Below are positions 16,301 to 26,582 of a DNA stretch of 64,000 nucleotides, piece after piece. The translations under genes and the position numbers were made by a program. Location: the NCBI GenBank assembly GCA_013288645.1, contig JABDBL010000008.1, positions 25,454-89,453 of the forward strand, read 5' to 3'. The notes under the pieces were generated by a model. The model had not been told where the DNA came from. It saw only the letters and a list, made by a program, of their open reading frames with translations, and ran no database searches. The stretch is from Candidatus Melainabacteria bacterium. GTDB taxonomy: Bacteria; Cyanobacteriota; Vampirovibrionia; Obscuribacterales; Obscuribacteraceae. Position 1 is the stretch's first letter, and every line of letters starts with the position of its first letter.

Positions 16301-17740
16301 TTATTCAGTTATTAGCTTATTACAATGCTCAAACCAGTCACTCCAAAAAAGTCCCTTGGGATCATAGTTAGTCTTATGTTTGATAAACTCAGGCATTTCT
16401 GGATAACAGGTTAGCAGTTGATCTCGCCCAGCAAATCTATGATAAGTAAGAAAATAAGAACCACCAAAACTGATAGCTAATGAGATTAAATCACAAAATG
16501 CTTTGCTTGCCCAAGCAATTTGATGTGGAGTGTGTTCTACATGCAAATTGATTACAGTACAAGCATATCTCTGCTTCGCCCATGGCATAAAGGTCTCATT
16601 ATCTTTTTCGATAATACGCACAGTACCATAGATGACGTCTGCGCATCCTTGCCGCAACAACTTACCAGCATCGCGCATAAAGTCACCAAGTTTATTTCTT
16701 GGTACATACAACTCACTTATCATTTCTGTTCCCTGACAACAACCAGGAAGCTTTTCATCTAGAGCCTTGTGATAATCTTCAAGATATGTTGCTAGTTGAA
16801 ATGTGTCAGACCAGTATAATTGACCGTTGGTAGCTAAATAGTGATTGACATATTTATCAAAGGCAACAGATTTATTAGTGTGGGCAAGATAAAGCAATTG
16901 GCGCCAGTTTTCAAGCGACAGCAATTTATTGTTAGGAGATGGTTCTTGCATTTCATCTGCTGGAGTATAGACGCTTAATATGCCTTTGCTTAAGAAGTCC
17001 TTTGATTTATGATCAATACTAAATTGAAAGTCACCATAAGCAGCACCAGTACTTTTATAGAACTCAAGTTTTTCAATTGCTTCGTCAGCGCTTACTAATT
17101 CTACTGTACGTCGCAATTTTCTTCGTGGTATTAAGCGGAGGGTAACAGATGCTATGACGCCAAACATTCCGTAGCCGCCTATTGCTAGACTAAATAATTC
17201 TATATTCTCGTCACGGCTGCATTCAACAATCTCTCCATCTTGCAAAATCAATTCAAAGCTTTCCACATCTGCTACTAGAGGTGGCATCGAAAGCCCACGA
17301 CCGTGTCCGTTAGCTGATATAGAACCAGCAATACTTAAATTATCCCCACCAGTTTGTTTTTGAGCAATCGTCCACTGATGATCTTTGCCCTGTTGTTCTT
17401 TCTGCAAGTAAGAAATTAAATCGGTCCAGAATATGCCACCTTCGAGTTTGATCAATCCGTGCTCATAATCAAAGTCAATAATATTCTTCATTGCATTAGT
17501 ATCTATAAGCAATCCAGATGTTAGAAATTGCTGTCCTCCCATAGCGTGCCGCCCTCCGGCAATGCAAATGCGATCGCCATCAGAATGTGCAATCTGAATT
17601 AGATCAATTATTTCTTGGCAAGATTTTACTGCTACTCTCTTCTTAACAATGGTTGGATTCAAACGTGAATGCACATCATTAACCAGCTCTCCAGGAAACT
17701 GCCTACTATTTTGTTCAAATTGTTCTGTGACTCCAGACAT
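16301..17740 (-). CDS. FAD-dependent oxidoreductase (PCMH/VAO type)
   Basis: A 479-residue flavoprotein of the vanillyl-alcohol-oxidase superfamily. The FAD-binding PCMH domain covers residues ~25-210: ICIAGGRHAMGGQQ is the pyrophosphate loop, GLIKLEGGIFWTDLISYLQ follows, and SIAGSISANGHGRG is the second FAD loop. The C-terminal half is the substrate domain, ending HRFAGRDQLLTCYPEM. The AGGRHAMGGQ form recalls DprE1- and sugar-lactone-oxidase-like members, but the substrate cannot be told. Its ATG shares one base with the stop of the CocE-type gene (TAATG), so it is the second gene of that operon. Confidence 0.85.
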   Translation of the reverse strand: MSGVTEQFEQNSRQFPGELVNDVHSRLNPTIVKKRVAVKSCQEIIDLIQIAHSDGDRICIAGGRHAMGGQQFLTSGLLIDTNAMKNIIDFDYEHGLIKLEGGIFWTDLISYLQKEQQGKDHQWTIAQKQTGGDNLSIAGSISANGHGRGLSMPPLVADVESFELILQDGEIVECSRDENIELFSLAIGGYGMFGVIASVTLRLIPRRKLRRTVELVSADEAIEKLEFYKSTGAAYGDFQFSIDHKSKDFLSKGILSVYTPADEMQEPSPNNKLLSLENWRQLLYLAHTNKSVAFDKYVNHYLATNGQLYWSDTFQLATYLEDYHKALDEKLPGCCQGTEMISELYVPRNKLGDFMRDAGKLLRQGCADVIYGTVRIIEKDNETFMPWAKQRYACTVINLHVEHTPHQIAWASKAFCDLISLAISFGGSYFLTYHRFAGRDQLLTCYPEMPEFIKHKTNYDPKGLFWSDWFEHCNKLITE

Positions 17741-19995
17741 TATTTGTTTTCTAATCCTCTGACAATGGGCAAGATCAGTCTTGATGGATAACGTAAGTCA
17801 TGATGGACGTTTTGATGGGCAACAATTACGGTAATCTCTTGAGCTATAGGATTACCAGTATTTGGATTACGATCATATCTTGGGAAATTACTACTGGATA
17901 CTTCTAACCGAATACGGTGCCCTTTGAAGAATACTGTACTTGTTGGCCAAAGTTGAATCTCTAGCTTCTTAATGGGAGAGTTTTTTGTTGCTTGATTTGG
18001 TAATTTATATTGGCGCCGGATAATTCCATCAGATATATTATATGTGCATCCATTGGGATAAACATCTACAAGTTTACCGGTGAAATCAGTATTAACTGCT
18101 GAAGTAGAAACATAAAGAATGAGAGTAATAGGTCCTGTGACTTCAATATCTTCTTTTAATATGGGTGTTGTAAAGACTAATACATCTGAACGAGATTCAA
18201 TCTCGTTTTGCTTGGCAACACCGGCAGCTTTACCGAGCATTGCTCCCCCAGCGGTCGGCACAGGATTGCGTGGATCATAGGTATATGTATCCTTCGAATC
18301 CTCCTTTGTGGAAGGAGACACGTCAAGACTGCCATCACCAGCGACACTATTAGCCTTCACATTACTGGATAAATAAAAAGGCACATAGCGAGCCCTGGCT
18401 AATGGCCATTCTTTTTCCAAGCGCCATTTATTTATACCCATGACAAAGATTTTTACGGGAAAATTGTCTTGTTGTCCGCTTGGTGGTGGGCATAAATTAG
18501 CGTCGAACCATGGCAAACTAATGGCTAGGCTTTGCAGTCTAAAGTTTTCTGCCTCTTTGCCATTCGGGAAAATAACCTGACCAGCATGCGTCCACGGTCC
18601 AATGATCAATCTACTTCTAGATGCTATCTCTAACGGGGCAGACTTTTTAATTTGTACGAAGTCATTTAATTGTGTGGGAAGAAAGGGATCATACCAACCA
18701 CATAACAATAGAGCTGGAGCTTTGAGAGTTTTATTTCTGTCATTGCCATCAATATCTATCCAATAGGAATCGCGCTGAGGATGATTAGCCCAGTCACGAA
18801 AAAATGAGATTTCTGCGTCAACAGCACGTTTGTCCGCATCTACCATAGGAAAACCAGTAGCTGCTTTTAGAATTTCTTCCGTACTTGGCCATTCTGTCCT
18901 GTCTTCATGCCCATTACTTGTTAGGGCCCAACTAAGAGCACTGTAGAGAGAAAAGGCGCTGCCCGGATAAAACATTCCATAAAAGTCAGTACTAGCGAGA
19001 TAAATAGTTAATGCCGATGGTCCTGGATTTGTTTGATCGGCTATTATCCATTGAGTATAACCGGAAGCAGAGCCGCCCCACGTGACAATCTTGCCGTTGA
19101 ACCACCGTTGTTTGGAAAGCCACGCCAAAGTGTCAATTCCATCCTGTCGCTCATTTCGTAATGGATAGAAAATGCCCTGCGATCCAAAACGTCCTCGTGT
19201 TCCTTGAATTACAACGGTGTAGCCGTGCTCAGCCCACATTCTGCCAATGACATCAGCGAACATAGAGTGTTCAAGTGTTCGTGATAAAGGAATACGAATC
19301 AATATAGTAGCCGTGTGCTCAAGATGTTGTGGATGATAAATATCGGCTACTAGCTTGATACCATTCCCGGTGACCATGGAGACACACTTTTCTGTACGAA
19401 CCGCATATTGCGCGCTTGGAAAACCAAGGTTATAAGCAACCAACGATGGAACAATTTGATAAATCATCCATAACACTATTGCTATGGCTATACAAATTAT
19501 TGTTAACCATCGAATAATTCGTTTGATTAACGAAGGTTCAACACGACTATAATTTGTTTCAAGTTTTCGACTAGAAGACCAATGATAATATCCAAGTATT
19601 AATAAGAACGAAGCTAAATCCCAGTGAAAAAATATGGGAATTGAACCGCCTATCCACCTTTCATGAGGATACAACAACATGCGCAGTGCGTAGCGAAGAA
19701 CCATCACGCCTAAATAAATTGCTCCGAAATTTAATAAACCGACTCCCAGCCGTAGCTTGGGCATTACAAAATACCCAGTTCCAGTGGCAAAATCAAAACA
19801 CACTTTGCCGTAAAGAATAACAATCAATATTTGACTAGCAAGAAGAAGTGGATAAGATAGTACACCGGAGAACCATTCTTCCATCGGTGGCAGAAATGGT
19901 ACGTGAAAAAATGCCACTAATAACTGACCTAATACACGCAGGCAAAAGAGCACTAATAAAAGGGATAGAACTAGGGCGTATTTTTGTTTCAACAT
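17740..19995 (-). CDS. CocE/NonD-family hydrolase with N-terminal membrane domain
   Basis: About 750 residues. Roughly the first 200 contain five or six membrane helices (for example LVLSLLLVLFCLRVLGQL and LLASQILIVILYG). A CocE/X-Pro-dipeptidyl-peptidase (S15) alpha/beta hydrolase follows, starting VTGNGIKLVADIYHP. The catalytic Ser lies in WGGSASGYTQW, the Asp in LCGWYDPFLP and the His in GPWTHAG. The beta-sandwich C-domain ends IRLEVSSSNFPRYDRNPNTG. These enzymes cleave esters, amides or acyl-peptides. The catalytic domain probably faces the extracytoplasm. A GTG at 20067 would add 24 residues. A palindromic candidate operator lies just upstream. It is the first gene of the three-gene operon. 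Confidence 0.88.
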   Translation of the reverse strand: MLKQKYALVLSLLLVLFCLRVLGQLLVAFFHVPFLPPMEEWFSGVLSYPLLLASQILIVILYGKVCFDFATGTGYFVMPKLRLGVGLLNFGAIYLGVMVLRYALRMLLYPHERWIGGSIPIFFHWDLASFLLILGYYHWSSSRKLETNYSRVEPSLIKRIIRWLTIICIAIAIVLWMIYQIVPSLVAYNLGFPSAQYAVRTEKCVSMVTGNGIKLVADIYHPQHLEHTATILIRIPLSRTLEHSMFADVIGRMWAEHGYTVVIQGTRGRFGSQGIFYPLRNERQDGIDTLAWLSKQRWFNGKIVTWGGSASGYTQWIIADQTNPGPSALTIYLASTDFYGMFYPGSAFSLYSALSWALTSNGHEDRTEWPSTEEILKAATGFPMVDADKRAVDAEISFFRDWANHPQRDSYWIDIDGNDRNKTLKAPALLLCGWYDPFLPTQLNDFVQIKKSAPLEIASRSRLIIGPWTHAGQVIFPNGKEAENFRLQSLAISLPWFDANLCPPPSGQQDNFPVKIFVMGINKWRLEKEWPLARARYVPFYLSSNVKANSVAGDGSLDVSPSTKEDSKDTYTYDPRNPVPTAGGAMLGKAAGVAKQNEIESRSDVLVFTTPILKEDIEVTGPITLILYVSTSAVNTDFTGKLVDVYPNGCTYNISDGIIRRQYKLPNQATKNSPIKKLEIQLWPTSTVFFKGHRIRLEVSSSNFPRYDRNPNTGNPIAQEITVIVAHQNVHHDLRYPSRLILPIVRGLENK

Positions 19996-20085
19996 AATAA
20001 ATGATCTAATTTCGTCTAATATTCGGATTATCCCCAAGTAATATCCAGAATAACCAGATAAAGGCACAAGAATTAGAGGACTGAG

Positions 20086-20103
20086 AACACTTTATCAACT
20101 GTT
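20086..20103. promoter_or_regulatory. Palindrome upstream of the CocE-type gene
   Basis: AACACT TTATCA ACTGTT is an inverted repeat with one mismatch. It matches the perfect AACAGT-TTATCA-ACTGTT at 21633-21650 upstream of the LRR gene. The wider similarity is 24 of 26 bases (20085-20110 versus 21632-21657). Both copies lie just upstream of minus-strand starts, as expected for a shared operator. Confidence 0.5.
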
Positions 20104-20136
20104 TGCTAGAAAACAGACCTTCCATAGCTGACTTAT

Positions 20137-20210
20137 TCTCTAACGAACATTGATTATCTAGCAGTAGAGCCTGAGATCGCTATATCTGTAAGAAATTAAA
20201 TATCTTATAT
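20137..20210 (+). pseudogene. Degenerate yvcK 3'-end remnant (direct repeat copy B)
   Basis: This 74-base stretch matches the end of yvcK at 64 of 74 positions. In the same frame it reads SLTNIDYLAVEPEIAISVRN then TAA, against SLTNIDYLAAEPETVISMKN in YvcK, with 15 of 20 residues the same and mostly conservative changes. Upstream of it the frame is broken and shows no more YvcK. It is not a functional gene. The conservative changes suggest that it once diverged as coding sequence, for example as a donor-strain allele. Confidence 0.8.
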
Positions 20211-20280
20211 GGCAAAAATATTCCCCATTCCATTTTTTACCTAGCAGAATTTTTGACATAGAGGATATTCTTTGCACTTC

Positions 20281-21579
20281 TCAATATTTGATTTTGGGGA
20301 CTGGTAAATTATACTTGCGGAAGTACGGAAGCACTGGCGTCATATCCATTTCATCGCCTCGTCCGATTATTTTGCAATTAGGCAATGCTTTTCTCAAAGA
20401 AGCCAACTCAGAAGAGCTTATTTCTGTAGCAGTAACCCATAGCTCTTGTAATCGTTTCAATTGCCCCAGCTCTGGCAAGGCTGCCACAGTGATTTTTGTA
20501 CCTCCTAAGTGTAAACTCTTAAGTTGAGGGAACTTCTTTAAAAAGCCAATACTTTCGTCACCAATTTTGGTGCCGCCAAGATTTAAATTTTCTAGATGTT
20601 TAAGTCTGAACAGATTTTTTAATCCCTTGTCGGTTATTTTATTGCCAGACAGATCAAGTGATTTCAGTTGAGTGAGCTGTGCAAGATAGATAGTACCAGA
20701 GTCATCAATTGAACAAGGCTTTCCCCAATATGTACAACCGAGGTTGAGTTCGCGCAGAGCGGGAATCGTTGCAAGTGACTCAAGTCCTGGTCCTCTAATG
20801 TTAGGATCCGAATTTAGATTAATCTTCCTTAGGTTACGAAGGTTTCCCAGATACTTCAGACCATGGCCGTAAATGTATGTATGTGATAAATCCAACTCTT
20901 GCAGCTCCTGCAACCCTTGCAAGTTAGACAAACTATTATCGTTAATGTAAGTAAGATGAAGATTTAAAGTTTTTAAGTGCGGCATTGTTCTCAAAACACC
21001 TAATCCACTTCCTCTAATATTGTCATTTGCAGATAGATCCAGAACCCTTAGATTGTGCATCCCTTGTAAATTTTGAAGAGTGCAGTCACTAATTCCTGTT
21101 CTCATCAATGTCAATTGCTGGAGCTGCGTCAAGCCCCTGAGACACTTGAGATGTTGATAAGCGGCAGAATGTGAATCATCAGTGCGGCGAAACATGCTTT
21201 CCCAAAAACCAAGCAAACCTATATAATCCCCTATAAAATTCAGGTTTGTTCTTACTATAAGGTGGTCAAAAGCATTCGCAGGAAGCTTTTCAAGGAAAGA
21301 CAGGTCAGATAACGCAGCCGGCAACAATACAGCTTCTGTAGTTGTTGAAGGTGGCACTATAATTTTGCCCATCGGTGGATCTACCGACTTTTTCTCCCCA
21401 GTTGCATTCACCAAATACAGTTTCAGCACAACCCGATCAGTCGGCAAATCTAGAATACGAGTGCCAGATTCGGCATAGGCAGTATTTCCCAGTTCATTTC
21501 CCATTATCGATACCGCTAATGCTATTAGTAATGTTATTAGTCTGAACTGTCTTGAGTTGCATATCATGCCTTTCTCCAT
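20281..21579 (-). CDS. Exported leucine-rich-repeat protein
   Basis: A 432-residue protein with an N-terminal signal segment (LITLLIALAVSIMG, cleavage likely after TAYA). From residue ~125 it has about ten tandem 22-25-residue leucine-rich repeats of the type LTQLKSLDLSGNKITDKGL and LENLNLGGTKIGDESI, matching the cysteine-free bacterial GALA/internalin-like pattern. LRR solenoids usually bind proteins; the partner is unknown. The C-terminus after the last repeat is short. It lies alone between the yvcK remnant and dnaB, with the palindrome at 21633-21650 in its upstream region. Confidence 0.85.
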   Translation of the reverse strand: MEKGMICNSRQFRLITLLIALAVSIMGNELGNTAYAESGTRILDLPTDRVVLKLYLVNATGEKKSVDPPMGKIIVPPSTTTEAVLLPAALSDLSFLEKLPANAFDHLIVRTNLNFIGDYIGLLGFWESMFRRTDDSHSAAYQHLKCLRGLTQLQQLTLMRTGISDCTLQNLQGMHNLRVLDLSANDNIRGSGLGVLRTMPHLKTLNLHLTYINDNSLSNLQGLQELQELDLSHTYIYGHGLKYLGNLRNLRKINLNSDPNIRGPGLESLATIPALRELNLGCTYWGKPCSIDDSGTIYLAQLTQLKSLDLSGNKITDKGLKNLFRLKHLENLNLGGTKIGDESIGFLKKFPQLKSLHLGGTKITVAALPELGQLKRLQELWVTATEISSSELASLRKALPNCKIIGRGDEMDMTPVLPYFRKYNLPVPKIKY

Positions 21580-21632
21580 CGCGTGCTTAAAATGATCTTA
21601 GAGCAAAAATGCAAATCCAAACTGATGCGCCG

Positions 21633-21650
21633 AACAGTTTATCAACTGTT
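21633..21650. promoter_or_regulatory. Palindrome upstream of the LRR gene
   Basis: AACAGT-TTATCA-ACTGTT is a perfect 6-6-6 inverted repeat about 54 bases upstream of the LRR start. A near-identical copy sits at 20086-20103 upstream of the CocE-type gene. The position and the dyad symmetry suggest a common transcription-factor site. The regulator is not identifiable. Confidence 0.5.
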
Positions 21651-21776
21651 TGCTAAAAGTAATCCTGTGTCATTTGTTAAAATTATCCTTGATCCGCTGA
21701 ATTATTGTAGGAAACCAGCGATTTAATATATGAACAGGCTCATACAGTCTAATCAGTCTTGCACAAACATGTTTTT

Positions 21777-24626
21777 TTAAGCGGTATATTGATTATGTAC
21801 CTTGTTTAAGAAGCGAGTAATGCTTGCTTGAAACAATAATTCTACATGTCCAGTAGGACCATTACGTTGTTTGGCAATAATGATTTCCGCTTCGCCGCGT
21901 CTTTCGCTTTCTGGATTATAGTATTCGTCGCGATATATAAACATAACCAAGTCCGCATCTTGCTCGATTGAACCAGATTCGCGTAAATCGGATAGCATGG
22001 GTCTTTTGTTTTGTCTGGTTTCTACTGCGCGTGATAACTGTGAAAGAGCAATTACTGGTACATTGATTTCACGGGCGAGAGTTTTTAAACTGCGCGAAAT
22101 TTCAGAAACTTCTTGCACGCGATTATCTGTTTGTTTGCGTCCTTGTAAAAGCTGAATATAGTCAACCACAATTAAACCTAGTCCCTTATTTTCTGCTTTT
22201 AGTCTTCTGGCTTTGGCTCTAATTTCCAACACATTCAATAAAGCTGAATCATCAATATATATGGGAGCCTCACCTAATTTTCCCATTGCCATGGCCAAAT
22301 GAGTCCAATCATTTGTGTGCAGATGTCCTGTACGTAAACGATTAGCATCAATAGATGCCTCTGAGCAAAGCATACGCTGTACTAATTGTTCTTTGGACAT
22401 TTCTAAACTGAATATAGCCACCGGTATTTTTTTCTCGATAGCCGCATACTGTGCTAGCCCGAGACAGAGAGCCGTATTGTGGACACAAATATCGTTGGCG
22501 ATAAAATTATGTGTTTCGGGTATTGTTAAGTCATAGACTTGCTTCACACCTATTGCTTCAATAGATACTATTTCATCCCAATAAATGTCACTGGTAGCGA
22601 GGTTGTTAAGATCACTATCGTTCAAACTTCGAGCCAGACTGCCCAATCTATTTCTGGATAGTGCTCTTTTATTTACATGAATATTACTGTCGTCAATAAA
22701 GTTAGAACGACGTGCTAAGGAAGCCCAGGATTCATTGCCTTTCTTTTCAATTAATTGCTGCCAAACTTGTATTGGAATCAGATCACAATTGGTTTGTTTC
22801 CTTTTTTGTAAAACAGCTCTTTTTACTTTTGCTACTGCTAATTCTTTTCCATATATACCAATTTCATCGACAAATGTTTTTATTGACTGACTATCAGTGA
22901 TGTCCAGTTGAAAACATTCTCTATGACCTAGTTTGTATTTGACCTTGCGCAGGCGCAATTTGGCTATAATACCGAACCTTAGCAATAAATGTTGTAATTG
23001 AGTTGCTAATTTCTTACTTACCGTTGCATAACCTAATTGAGCTTGTCCTGACGCCAGAACAGTTGCCCAGCCGTCAGTGGCAAATAGTCTATTAATGAAT
23101 AAAGCAAGTTGTGCTTTTTCAAGTTTAAATATCTCCGCAGGTATATTTTTATTATGGGCAGTTTTTCCCCACAATCCTAATTTATCTAACCAAAGCACAA
23201 TTGGGTTTTTACTACTACGGCTTATAGTGGTGATGGGGAAAGGAATTAATTCATTTGGTTCTATTTGCAGTGCAGCACAAATCTTGCCAAATCTTTCTGT
23301 TGATGGTACGCATTTGCCCATTTGCCAATAATATATGCTTGCTTCGCTGAGTTCTGATACATTAGCAAATTGAGTAGCAGTATTATATTTAGAGCGTATT
23401 GCTAATCGCAACCTGTTCCCGAACTCAATACGATTTGACCTAATAAATTCTGCATTACTCCTAACATTGAAAGATGTCGCTCGATTATCTGAACCAAGCC
23501 GAATATTAACCCCACCAAAAGCTTCTATAGCTTCTAAAAAGTCCTTTTGTATACTTGGATTAGTATTTGTGAAACTAGCTTTGTTATTACTTAGGCAACC
23601 ATCACCTATAAAATAAGCAAGAAGTTTTACTTCACATTCGCGTATAACTTTTGTGCCAAAAACAGGAATTATTCTTGGAACAGCTATTTTTGTACCTACC
23701 GTGATTTCGCTTAATTTTTTCCAACCAGTAAAAGTGAGAAAAGGATGAGAAAGTGTAGTTTCTATACTTCTGCCTAATCTAGTTGTCACTTTATAAACTG
23801 GCTTAAGCCCGTCGTCTATATATGCGCTTGCTTGTGTCTGTGATAGTTTGAAGTTGTCTTTTAATGTTAACAAAGTGCCCGAACGCGCTTTGTATATTGA
23901 TTCAATAGTAGAAAGCGAGCCATCATCTAAGACAATTTCTGAATCAAAAGATAGGCATTTCCCCATTGACGGTCTAGCAGCGACAATTATCAGATCAGAT
24001 GGTTGGAATCCAGATGTAAGAGCATCTAGATCATAAAATCCGCTTGGTATGCCAGATAAGCTATCTCTATTTTCATAACGTTCTTCAATGCGTTGAAAAG
24101 ATTGCTCCACAACATGCTTGATATGCACAAGTTGTTGCATGCCACGTCTTTGTGCCAAATTAAAAATCATATGTTCAGCTTTATCTAAGGCGCTATCAGC
24201 ATCTACTTGGTCGTAGCAATTGCCAACGATTTCAGTACCGGCCTTAATTAAATTGCGCAATAAAGCTTTTTCTTGCACAATTTTTGCATAATATTCAAGG
24301 TTAGCTGTAGTGGCTACAGATAGAGACAAATCAGTAACGTACTGCCTGCCCCCTACCGAATCTAGCTTTCCGTCGTCTTGCAAATATTGAGAAATAGTCA
24401 ATATATCAATTGGTTCATTATTATCAAATAAGCTAACCATAGCAGCATATATTTCTTGATGCGCTTTGCGATAAAAATATTCTGGCTCAAGAAGGTCTAA
24501 GATGCGTGTTATGCCATCGCCACTAACCAAAAGTGAGCCCAAAACCGCTTGTTCCGACTCAATTGACTGAGGCGGCAAACGTTCTATATTTGTTTCTGTG
24601 AGCATTTGTTCAGTTTTCATAATCAA
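21777..24626 (-). CDS. dnaB: Replicative DNA helicase DnaB with intein
   Basis: The extein is a standard DnaB. The N-terminal domain starts [21 protein letters not shown] RecA-like domain has the Walker A region [29 protein letters not shown], the Walker [13 protein letters not shown], and [20 protein letters not shown]. The extein totals about 455 residues, the usual length. A 494-residue intein (residues 224-717) interrupts the P-loop between Lys223 and Thr718, so the helicase can work only after protein splicing. It is the hexameric unwinding motor at replication forks. It lies alone between the LRR gene and acsA. Confidence 0.97.
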   Translation of the reverse strand: MIMKTEQMLTETNIERLPPQSIESEQAVLGSLLVSGDGITRILDLLEPEYFYRKAHQEIYAAMVSLFDNNEPIDILTISQYLQDDGKLDSVGGRQYVTDLSLSVATTANLEYYAKIVQEKALLRNLIKAGTEIVGNCYDQVDADSALDKAEHMIFNLAQRRGMQQLVHIKHVVEQSFQRIEERYENRDSLSGIPSGFYDLDALTSGFQPSDLIIVAARPSMGKCLSFDSEIVLDDGSLSTIESIYKARSGTLLTLKDNFKLSQTQASAYIDDGLKPVYKVTTRLGRSIETTLSHPFLTFTGWKKLSEITVGTKIAVPRIIPVFGTKVIRECEVKLLAYFIGDGCLSNNKASFTNTNPSIQKDFLEAIEAFGGVNIRLGSDNRATSFNVRSNAEFIRSNRIEFGNRLRLAIRSKYNTATQFANVSELSEASIYYWQMGKCVPSTERFGKICAALQIEPNELIPFPITTISRSSKNPIVLWLDKLGLWGKTAHNKNIPAEIFKLEKAQLALFINRLFATDGWATVLASGQAQLGYATVSKKLATQLQHLLLRFGIIAKLRLRKVKYKLGHRECFQLDITDSQSIKTFVDEIGIYGKELAVAKVKRAVLQKRKQTNCDLIPIQVWQQLIEKKGNESWASLARRSNFIDDSNIHVNKRALSRNRLGSLARSLNDSDLNNLATSDIYWDEIVSIEAIGVKQVYDLTIPETHNFIANDICVHNTALCLGLAQYAAIEKKIPVAIFSLEMSKEQLVQRMLCSEASIDANRLRTGHLHTNDWTHLAMAMGKLGEAPIYIDDSALLNVLEIRAKARRLKAENKGLGLIVVDYIQLLQGRKQTDNRVQEVSEISRSLKTLAREINVPVIALSQLSRAVETRQNKRPMLSDLRESGSIEQDADLVMFIYRDEYYNPESERRGEAEIIIAKQRNGPTGHVELLFQASITRFLNKVHNQYTA
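22476..23957 (-). mobile_element. DnaB intein with LAGLIDADG homing endonuclease
   Basis: Residues 224-717 of the dnaB product. Splicing blocks: Cys224 opening [13 protein letters not shown] (block A), [10 protein letters not shown] with His294 (block B), [14 protein letters not shown] (block F) and the terminal DICVHN with His716-Asn717 (block G). The +1 extein residue is Thr718. The two LAGLIDADG helices of the endonuclease are LLAYFIGDG (335-343) and [12 protein letters not shown] (about 508-519), each keeping its acidic residue. A helix-turn-helix-like insert ([19 protein letters not shown], about 416-434) lies between them. All splicing residues and both acidic residues are present, so it looks active for splicing and possibly for homing. 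Confidence 0.95.
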
Positions 24627-24721
24627 GTGGATGACAGATATGGATTAGCTAAAATTAGTTAGAGATTTTGCTGTATATGTATATACGTAAGTAGTCTGGG
24701 AAAGTTCATTAAAAGCAGAGA

Positions 24722-26446
24722 CTATTCATCTTCTAAGGCAGAGATGTCTCCTGTGGGCAAACCGAGCTCCCAAGCTTTTAATAGGCGGCGCATTATTTTA
24801 CCCGATCTTGTCTTTGGAAGACTTGTTTTTATTTCAATCTCTTTAGGATAAGCATGCGCTGCCAATTGATTTTTTGTGTGATTTTGTAATTCTGCGATAA
24901 GTTTATCTGAAGCAGCTACATTATTTTTTAAAACAACAAATGCTTTAATTATTTCTCCTCGTTCCTTATCCGGTTTGCCGATTACACCAACTTCTGCTAT
25001 GGCAGGATGTTCGAGTAAAGCAGACTCTACTTCAAAGGGTCCGACACGATGTCCAGATGTATTTATTACGTCGTCTGCTCGTCCAACGAACCAAAAATAT
25101 CCATCTTCATCTTTCCAAGCGTTATCGCCACTTGTATACCAGCCAGCTATTTTAAAATACTCTTGAAATTTTTCTTCGTTACGCCATATACCTTTAAGCA
25201 TGGCAGGCCAACCTGGCTTAATGACTAATTTTCCTAGTTTGTGTGCTGGTAATTCAAGACCTTTATCATCAACAATGCTTGCATATATGCCAGGGAGTGG
25301 TTTGCCCATGGAGCCGAGCTTGATTGGTAAGCACGGCAGATTAGCAATTAGTTGCATACCGGTTTCTGTTTGCCACCAATTGTCATGGATAGGTAAATCA
25401 AATGCCTCCATCCCCCAGCGTATTACTTCTGGATTTAAAGGTTCTCCTACACTGGCAATATGACGCAAACTATTTAACTCGAAATCATTAATTGCTTCCA
25501 CCCCTGCTTTCATAAGCATTCTTAAAGCAGTGGGAGCCGTATACCAAACTGTAATTTGTAACTTATCAATTAATGAGTACCACTCGTGAGCATTAAATCG
25601 TCCCTCATAACAGACTACCGATATACCATTGGACCAAGGAGCAAAGATACCGTATACAGTACCAGTCACCCACCCTGGATCAGCCGTACACCAATAGATA
25701 TCATCTTCTTTTAAATCAAGCACCCATTGTGCGGTCATATGATGACCAATGATATCTCCATGGGCATGCAATACACCTTTTGGTTTACCAGTCGTGCCTG
25801 AGGTATATAGCAGGTACAAAGGATGGTCCAGAGGCAAAGCTTCACAGATAGGATCATTTGGTGCTTGCGATATCAGCTTGTCATAAGTGATTTCAGATTC
25901 TTTTAAATCTTCGTCTTTATCACCAACAACAATTACATGCTCTAGATCTTTTAATCCATGCTGTATCTCTTGTAATTTCGCTTTTAAAATCTTATTAGTG
26001 ATAATAACCTTTGCTTCACTATCTATCAGTCTGTCCCGCAAAGCATCTGGACCAAAAGCAGAAAACAAAGGACCAACAATGGCTCCTAATTTTGCGATGG
26101 CTAACGTACTTACATACAGTTCTGGAATACGCGGCAGGAACACAAAGACACGATCGCCACTTTTTACACCCAAAGACCGCAAGGCATGGGCCAATTTATT
26201 CGACTGGTTAGCAATTTCTTGAAAAGTAAATTTTTCTAAGTGCCCTGTTTCGTCTATTGCATATAAGGCAATTTTATTAGCCCTGCCTTTTTGTAAATGC
26301 CGGTCGACCGCATTGAAAGCAGCATTTATCTTGCTGTTGGTGAAATAATCAATCTCTCCCTGGCAATTATTCCAATCAAATGTGGCACAACTGAGCTCAT
26401 AGTTTTCTAAGTTTGCTCCCCTGCCTGATTTTCTAATTATTTGCAC
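24722..26446 (-). CDS. acsA: Acetyl-CoA synthetase (AcsA type)
   Basis: Activates acetate to acetyl-CoA through acetyl-AMP. The 574-residue protein is the shorter Bacillus-type AcsA. YTSGTTGKPKGVLHAHGD is the P-loop, TADPGWVTGTVYGIFAPW and NWWQTETGMQ are substrate-site motifs, and SGDNAWKDEDGYFWFVGRADD is the hinge. The C-terminal LPKTRSGKIMRR carries the catalytic Lys that Sir2-type deacetylases control. The start is GTG at 26446; no in-frame ATG lies near. It is divergent from the SpoU-type gene, with a 21-base palindrome between them. Propionate or other short acids may also be substrates. Confidence 0.92.
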   Translation of the reverse strand: MQIIRKSGRGANLENYELSCATFDWNNCQGEIDYFTNSKINAAFNAVDRHLQKGRANKIALYAIDETGHLEKFTFQEIANQSNKLAHALRSLGVKSGDRVFVFLPRIPELYVSTLAIAKLGAIVGPLFSAFGPDALRDRLIDSEAKVIITNKILKAKLQEIQHGLKDLEHVIVVGDKDEDLKESEITYDKLISQAPNDPICEALPLDHPLYLLYTSGTTGKPKGVLHAHGDIIGHHMTAQWVLDLKEDDIYWCTADPGWVTGTVYGIFAPWSNGISVVCYEGRFNAHEWYSLIDKLQITVWYTAPTALRMLMKAGVEAINDFELNSLRHIASVGEPLNPEVIRWGMEAFDLPIHDNWWQTETGMQLIANLPCLPIKLGSMGKPLPGIYASIVDDKGLELPAHKLGKLVIKPGWPAMLKGIWRNEEKFQEYFKIAGWYTSGDNAWKDEDGYFWFVGRADDVINTSGHRVGPFEVESALLEHPAIAEVGVIGKPDKERGEIIKAFVVLKNNVAASDKLIAELQNHTKNQLAAHAYPKEIEIKTSLPKTRSGKIMRRLLKAWELGLPTGDISALEDE

Positions 26447-26582
26447 AAGCTAATGTCCCGCTCAGTTAAATTGGTACCTGTGAAAACTATATAGTGAAAT
26501 AATCAAGGCAACAAGCCCAATGCACGGTACATGCAAATGGCATAAGTTCTATAATTACTGTGCGCGCGACATGATTCCTAAT

